A DNA stretch of 64,000 nucleotides from Tetrahymena thermophila SB210 (taxonomy: Eukaryota > Ciliophora > Oligohymenophorea > Hymenostomatida > Tetrahymenidae). Both the position numbers and the translations under genes were made by a program. Location of the stretch: NCBI RefSeq assembly GCF_000189635.1, contig NW_002476426.1:806001-870000 (forward strand), read 5' to 3'. Positions within the stretch are counted from its first letter, which is position 1, and the number at the start of each line of letters is the position of its first letter. Under the pieces are notes generated by a model. It did not search any database, was not told where the DNA came from, and was given only the letters and a program-made list of their open reading frames with translations. Shown piece after piece: positions 1 to 12,500 of this stretch.

Positions 1-95
1 AAATTATCATGCGTCAATTTGAATACATATTAAGACTAAAAATTTTATTTTGGGGAAAATATTTTAATTGAATTTATTTTGTTATGTCTTTTCAG

Positions 96-169
96 ATAAA
101 TATTTAGCTAGCTTTTTCAGTTTTTATAAAAAAGGAACGATTATCCCATTTATTTATTTAGAATATTGA
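96..169 (+). CDS. Possible last exon of a gene entering from the left edge (partial)
   Basis: After a pyrimidine-rich stretch ending TTTTCAG at 95, a short frame runs to TGA at 167-169. It encodes a tail rich in aromatic and hydrophobic residues (KYLASFFSFYKKGTIIPF and on). The acceptor-like sequence and the clean stop are the only support. The upstream exon lies mostly or wholly outside the window and no family can be named. It could also be chance open sequence, since with TGA as the only stop short open frames are common here. Confidence 0.25.
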
Positions 170-476
170 AGGTTTGATAATAATTTTGTTTATAATTATT
201 ATAATAATAATAAATTGTGTATATGTAAAAAATTGAATATTTCTTATAATAAAAATAAATTAATTTTAAAATATAAGTTAAAATTTAATAAGTAGAAATC
301 TTATTGTTTTAAAATAACTAACGTTAAATAATAATTTAGAAAAATCAACAAATAATTAGTTATCAGATAAACTTTAAGCTTATTTCTTTATTAAAAGTAG
401 AAATTAAGAAGTTAAAATCAAAAAAATAGCTATTATTTTATAATTACAAAAAACATCATTATTAATTTGATAATAA

Positions 477-3437
477 ATGCACATTACTTAAGTCAACAAA
501 AATCTTCTGCCTTAGTTTTTATAAACTCAGCATGATGAAGAGCATAGATATTAATCGCCTAGAAGAGTTACTTTGAGTTAAACACCACCAACTTCCTTAA
601 CACCTAAAAGAAGCATACAAATATTAGGAGCTAACCCAATTTCTTTTGGTTCAACTACTTCTAAGTCAATTAAATCCACAATAATAAATGGAAGTCCATA
701 TTCAAATTAGCTAGATAATACATTAACGAAAAGTGTGTAGATTTTGAAACCTATCTCTAATCCTATTCCTATAGTAAGAGAAACTATAGTGATGAATCAA
801 GCACATGATGAGTAGAACTAAAAATTAATAAGCAATTTACTCAGTGAATTGGACTTATATAAAAATAAATGCACTCATATGGTACCAAAAATTTTAATTC
901 TTTTTTAATATGTATTACTGTGTGATTTTACAGATTTTTTTTTATACTAGAAAATTCATTTAATTCACTTTATAATATAGGAACATCATTTATACACAAT
1001 TACAACAGAATTATAAAACTTAAAATAAACTCAATCTTAGATAGACTAGCTCCTTTTGGATAATGACAGAGTTAACGATGCTTTAGAAGAAAAAATAAAA
1101 GAAGTTAATTTATGGAAACAAAAGTATGAAATAGAAATAACTAACAATTAGAAATCAGATTTTATTTTTACAGATGATAGGCTTTAATAGCTGCTGAAAT
1201 AAAAAGAAGATGAAATAGCTTCACTTGGTCACTAAATTATAAATTTTGAGCAAGAAATATAATAACTTTACACAACAATATAGACAAAAGATGAAATTAT
1301 CAACACTCTTTCTTAAAATCTAAGCGATACTAAAAGAATAGAAGATGAAGTAGTTAAAAAAAGTAAAATCATTTGGAAAAAGTAAATTTTTTAATATTTT
1401 TTGGTATTTTTTTTTTAGAAAATAGATTGATCAATTTTTTTACATTCTTGATAAATATTAAAAAGAAAAGAGAATGAATTTGTTGATGAAATAAACGAGT
1501 AGCAAATATAGCTTAATAATGCTGCTGAGGAAAGAGAGAAATGGAGATTTAAATATCTTGAAGCAGAGAAGCAAAGAGGAGAGCTTAGAGTGTAGTATGA
1601 AACGCTAAAATAAGAAGCAATATCTGTCAAATAAGAAAATGAGAGATATAATTAAGCTCTTAAATAAAAATAATAAGACTTTGAAAAGTTGTAAAGTGCT
1701 TCTTTTGCAATACAATAATAGCTTGATGAAAAAAATAATTAAATAAAAGAGTACTAATATAAATATGAGAATGTTGAATAGAAAGCTAAAGATAGCGAAG
1801 AATTGAGGACAAAGACTTACTAGTAATAAAACTAAATAGAATAGCTTAAAAAAAGCATTTTTATAGCTGAAGAGTAGCTCAAAGATTCTTCTATGGTTTA
1901 ATCTGAAAATGCTAAACTTTCACAAGTAAGATTTTATTTAATTTTCAAAAAATATAATTTTTTTTAAATTAGAAATTAAGCTAACTTGAGAGATAAAGCT
2001 AGGAATAAAATAATGAGCTTTTATTGTTAAATGAAAAAATCGAATTCTATAAAGTTGTAGAACAAGAAAAAGATGTTCTTACTCAAAGAATAAATAATTT
2101 ATAAAGTCAGTTTGAAAAATAAAGAGAATAGATCTAGTCTTTAGAAAGTGAAAACTAGCTACTCTAAGAAGAAAATAGATCTATTTCTGATCAACTAAGA
2201 AGCTCAAATGAAGAAAATACAAAACTAAAAGAAATAGAAAATACCAATATTTCTTGTAAAATTTATTAAATGCTTTTCTTAAGATTTTAACAACATTTAT
2301 AACTAGAAATCGAAGATCTACAAAATAAAATTCTTAACCTTTAACTTGAAATGGAAGTAGATAAAAGTGAAAAAAAGAACTTAAAAAATTAAATTATTCA
2401 TCTAAATGAAAGGATGTCATAGAAAGATAAGATTATTGAAGAAATGAATAAACTTAATGAAAAAATTGTAATTTATTCCATCATTTTTATTTTAATAAAA
2501 TAAATGCTATAAAAAGGATTAAGAAATATAAAGAAATGAGAGATTAGTTCAAGAGATAGTTAGTTAAAATAAATTGCTTGACTAAAAGAGTGTAGAGTAC
2601 GAATAGCTGAAGATGAAAAATCAAAATTTCAAAGAATAATTATTGTTTAAAAATGAATAGGTTTAGTAATTAAAGAGCGATTAATTGATTTACTAAAAAG
2701 AAATAGAGAGACTAACTAATTCTCTTTCTATGAAAAACAACTAAATTGAGATTCTTAGTTTATAAATGTAAGAATTATAGTTAAAATCATAAGAGCTGCA
2801 AAGTGATTAATATGACAGAAATGATTAGATAGTCCTTTTTACTAAGGAAATTGATAGATTGAATGGATCTTTACAAAAAAGGATGAAAGAAATAGAGCTT
2901 CTTAGATAAAAACAAATATTCAGCAAAGGTTTAGATAGTATTGATTTTAAAATAAACTCCCCAAACGTTTACAACAGCTACGCCTATGATGATGGATCTG
3001 ATTCTCCTTGTGATAGGAAAATCAGTGAAGTTTAGTTCTAGGAAATTCACAGTGAAACTCTGATGACAAATTTAAAATCTCAAAATGAAATTCTCCAGAA
3101 GCAACTAGCGATATTTGAAAAAGAAATCTAAAAGAAAGATTGCTTGATAGATTAAAAATAAAAAGAGTATGAATTAATAAAGTAAAAAATGTTAGAAATT
3201 AATGAGAGAATAGAAAACATGTACTCCTAAGAAGATTAAAATAAAGCTTTAGAAATCCAAATATACTAACTTAGAAAAGAAAAGTAGTAACTACTCAATG
3301 AATTAGAAAACATCAAATATTAGCTTTCTGAATATTCACATTTAGGATATAAAGTCTAAGATTTATAGTATTAATTAGTAATATCAAGAATCCTTTTAGA
3401 ATCTTAGTCTAATCAATTAAAATATTGTAGCAAATGA
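477..3437 (+). CDS. Long coiled-coil protein, family unknown
   Basis: The frame starts at ATG 477 and ends at TGA 3435-3437 when TAA/TAG are read as Gln. The first 110 or so residues are Ser/Thr/Pro-rich (for example SPRRVTLSQTPPTSLTPKRS). After that the protein is almost entirely E/K/Q/L-rich heptad-like coiled coil to the C-terminus, with a short non-helical break near 2940-3000 (NSPNVYNSYAYDDGSDSP). Introns are visible at about 1382-1465, 1926-1972, 2256-2306 and 2468-2516, each restoring frame. Another is likely near 878-980, although that stretch is also open. Such proteins in ciliates are often cytoskeletal, basal-body or Golgi tethers, but nothing here identifies which. Frame and stop are well supported; function is unknown. 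Confidence 0.8.
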
Positions 3438-4320
3438 AATTTAAAAACCTAATTTAATATTTTCATAATTTATTAAATCTAATAGATGACAAATATTTGT
3501 TTTTCAAAATCTCATGTTAAATAAGTAAGTGAACAAATAAATCTGATATATAAAATGATAATTCAATTTATTTAAGTTATTAAATGAATTTTTATTTTTT
3601 TAAATTAATTATTTATTTAGTTTTTATTCAATTATCTAAAATTATAAACTTATTTTTTTAAATTCATCATTTCTAATTTAGTGATTTTAAATTTTTTTAG
3701 AATAATTAAAACTGAAATCGAAAAATTATTCATGGTTATAAAATATTGGAATTAAATGTCAAAATTTTTAGTACATAATATTATTATCTAAATTTTTTGT
3801 TTTTATATTCTAGAAGATCTTTAAAATTGATAAATATTTCTATTAACTTAACTTAAAAATTTAATTAGAAGTAAGTAATTTTATTATTTTTATTATCAAA
3901 AAATAAATTAAAAATATCTTTCTAATAACTATACAAAAAAGTTTAGAATATATTCTTTGGCATTATAAATTAAGCGTTAATATTCTATTTATAAACAATC
4001 ATTAATTTGTTATAAATAATTAATAAATTAAAAAAATAGATAAAATTGCAAACAATTTTTAATTTTGATTGAATTACATATAAACATTAAATAAAAAGTA
4101 AGCAAGTAAATTATAAATTATTGATTTATTTATGGAAAATTTTAAAATGTCTATTGTTATTAAATATATTGAATTTATTTAATCATTTGCTTGTTTGTTT
4201 GTTTGTTTGTTTTTGAATTTATATATATTCTTCTATTCAATTTTTTTCATTTTTAATTAAGCACTCCTTTATTTTTTTTTATAGTAAAGAGGAAAAACTA
4301 TTTAGGAGCTATTTGATTTA
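3438..4320. other. AT-rich intergenic spacer between convergent genes
   Basis: This spacer lies between the 3' ends of two converging genes. It holds poly-A/T tracts and a short (TTTG)n repeat, with no convincing coding frame or RNA gene seen. Confidence 0.6.
4191..4214. repeat. (TTTG)n simple repeat
   Basis: About five tandem copies of TTTG ending in a T run. It lies in the intergenic spacer and is a slippage-type microsatellite. Confidence 0.85.
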
Positions 4321-6552
4321 TCAAGCGTTTTGTTCTTATTCAAATTAATTATTTTATAAATTTATTATAATATTTTTTTATTTATTTTATTCCTCGTTTG
4401 CCTAGCTTTTCAATTTAGGAATATACCATGAAGTAAAATATTTTGAAGGTTTTATGCATTAGCAATACGATTTTATGTTTTACCATATTCCTTTGTTAAA
4501 AGGACTTCCAAAATGTTCAGGCCATTCTTTTAAATAAGATATCTTTTCCCATCTTGCATTTTCCCCTATTAAATATTTGAAATAAAATTTAATATGATTT
4601 GTAAACATTAATGTATTTTTTTATAAATTATTACATGTTGTCAAATTTTCTACTGCCAAATATGTATGATAAATAAGTAGACTTCCTACCATCAGTAAAA
4701 AGAAACCAAGGAGAACTATATCAATAGCCCACATTACTATATTTATTTCAGAATTAGACACAATAGATTTAATTACCTATTTGAAATTTTAGATTTTAAA
4801 TAAGGATTAATAACTAATTATATTACAAATGTTATTGCGATTGCTAACTCTGTAAATTATATACTAAGAAACCACCAAAAATTGCATCTGTTTTTCTCTC
4901 CTACACAATTTCCAATCCATGGACAGTGATGGTCATAGGTTGCTACACATCTATTACAGAACTTACAGTGCTTAGATCTGATTTTTTGCTCAATATGGCA
5001 ACTTAAACAATGCCTAATTTCTACAAATTATGCTTCATTTGGGTCATGGATTTCACTCATTATGTTTATTTCATGTAAATTTTAATGAATTTAAGGTGCT
5101 TCTTTATTTACATAAGAATTCATGTTATCATTTAAGCGGACTTGTAATTTTGTATGATCATTTATTGGAGAAAATAAAGAAAAGACATTGCTTTGTTCCT
5201 CGTTTTTCTTACTGAAGCTATAGAGCTTGTTGCTATATGAACTTCTCATATCTTAGTTATTTAGAATTTTGGCATTAAAGTCAATTGCTGTTTGAGGGTA
5301 ATCCTATGAAAATAATAATAATTTATGACAAATTTATGTATGTAAACAAAAAAATATTCATAAATTGAATGGCTGAAAAACAAAATTACAATAACAGAAT
5401 AATTTAATTTAGAATCATCTAATTTGCTGCATTATTAAATTTCTGATGTTTTGTTACTCAAGCTCGTGACAATGTTATTACAGATATTTTCATTAGTGAA
5501 TATTGAATTGATAACATTGTTTTGTGTCAAAACATTATTAAAATTATTTGTAGTTATATGTTCGTTTGTCTTTGTTGTAGATTTAGTGCTGCCTTCTTGT
5601 GTGGTAATTTCATTTTTTATTTATTACTTTTACTGTATGCTTATTTCGAATGAATACATTTCTAATTATAATGAATGCCAATTTAAAATTAAAATAAAAT
5701 TTTTATAATTAATTACCCTGCTTAGATTTTGCTGCATCTTCTTAAACAGTTTCTATTTTTACCACTTCATCTCCATCATCATCAAGTTATTTATCTGACA
5801 AAGGAGAAAATATGTCATTTTTTTTAGGATTTTTTTCATCACTATTTTATTTCGATTGAGGTAGAGACTTTATTTAAATTTCATTGTTTTCATTTTCTGT
5901 TTACATGCTTGGCTCACATTGCATTTCGATTTCCTCTTTTGATTTTTCAGGCGTTTTAATTTTTTCTTAGTCCTTTTTATAAAAAGTTTAATTAATAAAA
6001 ACAATTAATCGTAAATATTTAAAAATACCTATTATTTTTATGAATCAGACTACTCATGTTCTTAGCTGTTTCCACTTATTGTATTAGGATCTGTGTTTTT
6101 CTATTATTAATAATTGGTTTTTTATATTTTAAGACAAGCTTAATAAATAATAAATATATTAAAATTGATCTAATATGCATTTTAAGAGTTTAGTGTAAGC
6201 TTTAAAAATTTTGATATAATTTTACATTTTTAGTTGGTTCTGAATCTATTTAAGCATTCTGCTATGCATTCAAATCAATATTTTTGTTAAACTTTCCACT
6301 TTATCTATTTGAAACGAATTCGAATTACTATTTATTTTTGTCTTCATTTCTTGAGCTCTATTATTTAATAAATGCAATTTAAAATTTATATAAATTTAAG
6401 CTCGAATTTTAGGCCTCAAAACTTACAGGTCTAACAGTTAAATATTTATTGATATAAAAAGAATTGTACCTGATCTTGAATTTGGTATGATATTTCAGGG
6501 ATAGGTAAATAGCCAGGCTTTTTATATAGTTAAAGTATAATTAATAATTCAT
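4321..6552 (-). CDS. DHHC-type protein S-acyltransferase (palmitoyltransferase)
   Basis: The cysteine-rich core is clear at about 4890-5030 on the minus strand: C-x2-C ... [21 protein letters not shown] followed by IGNCVGEKN. The DHHC Cys is the acyl-transfer nucleophile. Downstream come two hydrophobic segments, a TT motif (ENLTTCNNL) and a PFNKGIWQN segment resembling the C-terminal region of HIP14/plant-type DHHC enzymes. The tail is Q/N-rich and stops at TGA 4321-4323. The roughly 350 residues before the core are hydrophilic and N/S/Q/E-rich. I see no N-terminal transmembrane pair, which most DHHC enzymes have. Several introns interrupt the N-terminal half, for example near 6003-6056 and 6106-6235. 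The start at ATG 6552 keeps frame through the first exon, but its first 40 or so residues look low-complexity, so the true start is uncertain. Confidence 0.85.
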
Positions 6553-6626
6553 TTGTTTATTTGTTCTTTAATAGAAAAAAAATTTTTTTTTCTTCTATTT
6601 TTTTATAATGTTTTACATCTTTGCAG

Positions 6627-6978
6627 TGGACAATAAAGAAAGCAACGTTTGTGATACATACAACTAAAGCGAATAAATTTGAAATAAAGTTTTAATAATC
6701 AAAGAGTGAAGGTTCTAACTAATATGTCAAGTAGATTATGATAGACTCAAATGTAAGATAAACGAAAGGTGCCCAAGATACTTTTTAGATTAATAATGAG
6801 AAAAGAATTATTAAAAAAGAACCATTTGTAAGATAAAATAATAATATTATAAACATATTTACATCTCATAATCCAAAATATATTATCAAAGTAGGTAAAG
6901 ATAAATTTTTTTGTAGGGAAAAATAACTCTAAGGTATTGCTTTATGGATAAAATAATTATAAATAGGATTTCAAATGA
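6627..6978 (+). CDS. Small hypothetical protein, 5' end unresolved
   Basis: A frame opens after the acceptor-like ACATCTTTGCAG at 6626, with KKATFVIHTTKANKFEIKF and on. It continues through one intron (about 6840-6893) and ends VLLYGQNNYKQDFK with TGA at 6976-6978. The two exons join in frame. No in-frame ATG lies near the 5' end. An internal Met is at 6738. A candidate first exon at 6487-6504 (MIFQGQ, then GTAAAT) would join in phase but overlaps the first exon of the divergent DHHC gene. No family is recognised. Confidence 0.4.
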
Positions 6979-7783
6979 GCTATTTTTTTATTATCTATTT
7001 ATTTATTTGTTGGTTGGTTATCAATTTATTTGTATTTTCAAAAAATCAATAATAAAATATGCTGAAAATAGTCTATATGTTTGTAGCTTTAATTTCAAGT
7101 TAATCAGATAAATTTTTTACTTCTTAATGTTATATATTTTACTTGCTTTACTTTCTTTATCAAGTAGATTTTGACTTTTGGGTTTTAATTAAATAATAAT
7201 AACAAAAAATTTTCTAACAGAATAGCTAGTTAATTTTTTTACATTCGCAAATCAATTAATTAGTGAATTATAACATAATAGTTTTCTATTTCCTTCAAGA
7301 TTTATCATTAATTGATAGATGTATATAATCAAGAATTGTTTACTTGATTTTTAGCCTTTTCATTTTTAAAGGATTTTATGGTTGTTAAGAATATAATTCC
7401 TAATCTCATAATTTTAATCTTAATAATAAAAATAAAATCTTTGTCCTTTATTTGATAAAATGCTATTAATTTTATCTAAAATTATTAAATGGTTTAAATT
7501 ATTTCAAATTTGTAGATTTTATCATTTTATGATATTTATTTTACTTTTTTAAAATCGTTAAATGAAATTTCAATATAAGTTAGATTTAATTATTTTAAAA
7601 TAGTATTATAATTCATATAAATTAGAAAAATAAATAAATTAATAAAAAGTTAGATTTGGTTGATATTTATTTTCATCAAAAATAAATTACTTATCAAAAA
7701 AATTAATTTTTAAAAATTATAAGTATTCTAAGTAAAATTAAAAATTTAGAATCATAATAAAAAAGGTATTATTTATAAAAAAA
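6979..7783. other. AT-rich intergenic spacer
   Basis: Lies between two small same-strand genes. It contains A/T homopolymers and a TTGGTTGGTTA stretch near 7010, and nothing else recognisable. Confidence 0.55.
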
Positions 7784-8368
7784 ATGGAAATAGAATATAA
7801 TAAAAAGTTATATTAAGCAGCCGAAGAAACTGATGTGAATATTTAACTTTTGTTATCTGATTTCTAAGAAATATTTGGTAAATTCAAATATTTATTTTGT
7901 AATAAATAATCTTATCATATTTTTTAAAGAAAAGGAAAAAGTATCTTAAAAATTAGATTAAATTTAGCTAAGCTTTAGTCATTTAAATGAAGTGAGTAAA
8001 TCTATTCCTGGAGATCATTCTTATTAACTTAGAATTCAAGAATAAAAGAAAATAAGTACATTTTTCTTTGAAAAACAACTTTATTGTCAATTTATATAAA
8101 TAATAAAGGTACTGAATGTAAAGAGTGTTTAAAATAGAAAATTGAAGAAATAAAATTGAAGATGGTAAAATTAACATTTAGCGAAAAAAATTTAATTAAA
8201 ATCGGATAATGTTTTTATATATAATAGAAAAATTCAGATGAATTATTGAAAGAAGAAATGAATAAGCTATAAAAATTGAAATAGGAGAAAAAATAGTATG
8301 TAGAAGATTAAAAAAAAAAAGTAGATAAAGAATTTAGGCAAGAATTATTAAAATTTAATGGTTTATGA
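7784..8368 (+). CDS. Small coiled-coil protein, unknown
   Basis: ATG 7784 opens MEIEYNKKLYQAAEETDVNI. A GTAAAT-type intron sits near 7879-7933, and a second GTACAT intron near 8055-8110 fits phase. The frame then gives a K/E/Q-rich helical C-terminus (NSDELLKEEMNKLQKLKQEK and on) ending at TGA 8366-8368. The product is about 145-150 residues, mostly predicted helix or coiled coil. It could be a small subunit of a larger complex, but no family signature is visible. The three exons join consistently, so a real gene is more likely than not. Confidence 0.6.
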
Positions 8369-9552
8369 ATGAAGAAGAACAAATAAACTGATACAAAATG
8401 AAAAAAATGATAACCCAAATGATTTTTATTTTAGTTAATATAAATTTATGCAAAAAGTTGGTTTCGATAGGCAATATGATATAATCGTTTTTGAAATTAA
8501 GATAATAATTAATTGATTGATTGGCGTATGTATTTTTTTTTTATTATTGTAAAGTCACGAAATCTATTTAACTCACTCAATTCATATCATTTTTGTAATT
8601 TATTGGTAATTATTTAAAAACAGAAAGAAAAAATAGTAATTTGCAAGACAGACATAAAAAGATATGTGCATCAAATAAATTGCTTATAATTAATAAAAAT
8701 TTTAACTAAAAAATATATCTTTAAAATAATTATAATTATTTAGTAACTGAAATCATCGAAACTACCTCTTTTTCATTTTATTATTCTTAAATAGTATTGT
8801 AAAGGACATATTAAACAAAAAAAGTGGTTTTAATTATGAATAATTAACGATTTATGAGTTAAATAAATAAAGAGTTAGTATGATTTATGGTTACTATAAA
8901 AATAATAATTTATTTGGTTGTATGTATGTTCTTTCAAACAATATAATTACCCTTTATTATTGCTTTAGATTAATCCAAATTTTTCTATATTTTTACTTAG
9001 CTTGTTTTCATCAAGCCAAGATTGGTAAAATATATTTTATTTATTATTAAACCAATAAAATTTTTCAAATTTATTAAAGAATAGAATTCCTATTATTACA
9101 TAATATGTAGTTTTAGTTAATTAAAATTTTTTTTTTCTTTTTTGATTTGAATAAATGAATTTTCTATAGTTATTTATTATTATTTTTTAAATTAAGATAT
9201 TGTAAATACTTAAATGTTCAAACATTAAATGAATTTTATTAAAAGTATTTAAAAAATAGTTAGTATCTTACTTTGTACAAATAAAATTCTTTTAAGTTTA
9301 ATAAATAAGAAGGTATTTTTTTGATAATGTTTAAAAACAGTAGATAATTTCAAAAATAAATACAATAAATAGAAAATATTTAATAAACATAACAATAAAT
9401 AATTTAATAAACAAATAGATAGAATACTTAATTTTAATTTTGTTATCTTAATAATTAGTAAGTAATAAATAAATATTTATTTTGATTACTCTTAATTTAA
9501 TTCAATAAATAATATACATATAGATTTGTTTCGAATATTTTATTAATTGGTT
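8369..9552. other. AT-rich intergenic spacer between convergent genes
   Basis: About 1.2 kb of A/T tracts downstream of a plus-strand gene and of the minus-strand phospholipase D. No coding frame with codon bias or RNA-like element was seen. Confidence 0.55.
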
Positions 9553-12500
9553 TCATGTAAAGTTAATATCAGGACAGTAAAACTCCTTCTGAGATCTCTT
9601 TAATCTTAAATCTTCGTTTTCTAAGAATCTTTTAGGGAATTCAACTGCATAGCCAGTTATTTAATCTTTTAAATTAGGATATAATGCTAAATTTCTTTTC
9701 TTTTTAAATTCTTCATAGTCGCTGGAGACTTTTATGTTATCATCTGGATAGCATCTAAATATTTCTCTGTAAATCCAAGTGTTTTTCTTATTTATTTAAT
9801 ATGAAATTATATGTTAACTATTAAAAAGTAACTTTTTAAAATACCTTTGAGTTTGTTTATATTTTTTCAAAAAAGTCATTATCAAGAGGGTCAACCATTT
9901 CTTTTTCTTACAATCCAAAGTGTTCTTAGAAGAGAGACTAACGAAGAGTATAGGCAAATTTGCTACTTTAGTATTATTGTCCTCCCATGACTGTAGTGAT
10001 ATGCTCTTTATCTTCAACTACCATCTTTAATAGTATATTATTAAAATTTAAATTACAAATAATAAAAAATTACAGCAATTTCAGAATCTCTTGAGCCTTT
10101 CATACTTCTATCATTAATATTTGCTGAACCCATGATAACTACTCTATCATCAACTATCATTAGCTTACTATGAACATAAACTATTTCTGTAACAGGATCT
10201 TATCCAGCCTTTTAAGCATGTGTCCTTAATCCGTAGAAGCTGATGTATTTATCAGGGTTAGGAATATTTTCATTTTCTAGTATTTCATAAATAGAGTTAC
10301 CACCACGGCATATAGTTTAATATTCCCAATGCAATTAAACTTTTAAAACACCTGAATTTCCATGTATCTCACCTTCAAAACCAGGTAGTAAAGGAACTAC
10401 CACAATTATTCTAAACTATTCATTATTTTAGTGAGCCTACTTAATACGAGACACTAAAGCCTAAGCTATATTATTTTTCACAGGGTCACCAGCTGTACCA
10501 CTTATAAAGAATTAGTTTTCAATATAAATAAAATGTTATGCTTAACCTATTAGTTAAATATAAGCTATATGAATACTGCATTCGGTTTCTTTTACACCAC
10601 ATGACCATAAACTACTTGATCTGACCATTTAGCAATCTGATTTACCTTTAACCGTATGTATGATTTTTTTATTATCTAAAATAATATCTTGCTATTCTTA
10701 ATCTACAGTCCTATATTTATAATAAATTATTATTTTCAAATTTATCTTAAAAAAAATTTTATTTAATCATTTTATTCATAATTTTAAGATTTTACAAATG
10801 AAATGAATCTCTATTTTTATTGAAAATAGTTAAATATTTCTACAAATAAATATAACAAGATATTATATTAAGTATTCAAAATAAATAAAAGATTAATTAC
10901 TCAACAGAAGAATCACTGTCATCAGAATTCTTACGCTTTTTTACTGATTTAGAAATAGCCTCGTTTTCTTTTTAATCTTAGCTTTCATAATAACCTTTAG
11001 ATGCGTCTTCGTCCTTAATTTTTCTTACATCATTCAATAAATCTAAAAATTGTTATTCTAAAACATCAACTTTTAAATTATCAGTAGAAAGAGAGCCTAT
11101 TTTTTAAACAATTTTTTACAACTATGAAGTAAATATATTAATTAATTTTATTTACGAACCCTGTTAGCTTATTAAATTTCTGTCACAGGTATAATTTAAT
11201 CACTTGTCTTTGACTACAACACAGGAAATGCTGATTGAAGGACTCTATTGGATTATTGCTACTAAATCACGGGACTGCTGTTAAATATTTAATTATAATT
11301 GTTTTGAGACTTCTGACTTTCATTACTTTCTAATTTTTTGAAATATATTTATTGAGATTAGTCAGACTAATTTTCTTCTTCTACTTTCTCATTAATTACC
11401 ATTCCATTTTGATTAGGGAGTTTATCACTAATTTAAATTTTAGATTAGTTAGATAAAAATGATTTTTCTTAACCTCTATTTGCTGTATGTGATATTTAAG
11501 ATTATCTCATCAATTAATTAAAATACAAATCATTCTAATTTTGTTTTTGGAAGGACAAATGGCTTTTATTAGTAGCTATCATATCTTAATCATATAAAGC
11601 ATCTTGGTTTTCATCAATTAAGTTTTATTGTATTTCCTATTTCTTTTTATTTAAAAAAATTAAATCATATTGTGATCTTAAGAGCATTTTCAACTTACTT
11701 GTTCTTCTTATTCTTGTTCATCTTCAACATTTTTTTTTGAATCCCCAATAATTGAACTCTCTCTAAATTTTTTCCATTTCTTCTTTATTTTATTTAAAAA
11801 GCCAGACTCTCTTTCTGATTTTCTTTTTGAATCTACACTTTCGTTTTAACGCATTCTTAAAACAAATTTATTTTCCTTTGCTCTTTTCAATTCTAAATCA
11901 GCAAGAGCAAAGTTCCAATATTAAATGAAATGTCTAGACATATCTATAACGGCATCACCAACAACTCTCATAGCTATATCATGCCTAAATTTAATATAAT
12001 TTATTTATTTTTATCATTATTAAATATATTATTAATACCATGGTAATCTAGGGTCTTTTCTTCTATCAATTTCTGATCTAAGAAAATCTTTTACATTTGA
12101 ATAATCTTTAGTTCTACCATTTGAAAAATCAATTCCTAATCAATTATGAATAATAATCTAAGTTAAGATTTATATTTTAAAAATTACCTGGCCAGAATTA
12201 TCCCTAACCCTTTTCTTCTACTACGTCAAATAGATGATGCTTTTGATTATCCATACGTCCATAGCAAATATCTAATCCTCCTAAAAAACCAACTTTTTAA
12301 TCTATTACAACCATTTTTTCGTGATGTGACCACATAAAGGGTATTAAAGTTTTAGGATGGCGTATAACTTTAATATTTTAATGCTAACCCATTAAATTAG
12401 TTTTAGTATAGTGAGAATCAATCGTAAGAGCAACCTTTGGTTCTCTGTAAACAATTATAAATACTTTAACTTTTTCTTCAGCCTTTTACTTAAGTAATAA

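Noticed and set aside
1415-1630. 71-residue minus-strand standard-code frame
   Set aside because: It is antisense to the real coiled-coil gene read in the ciliate code; its composition is the complement of E/K/Q-rich coding sequence.
7000-7020. TTGGTTGGTTA as a second breakage-sequence-like or telomere-like element
   Set aside because: Only a short partial match with no flanking support; no G4T2-type telomere repeat exists anywhere in the window.
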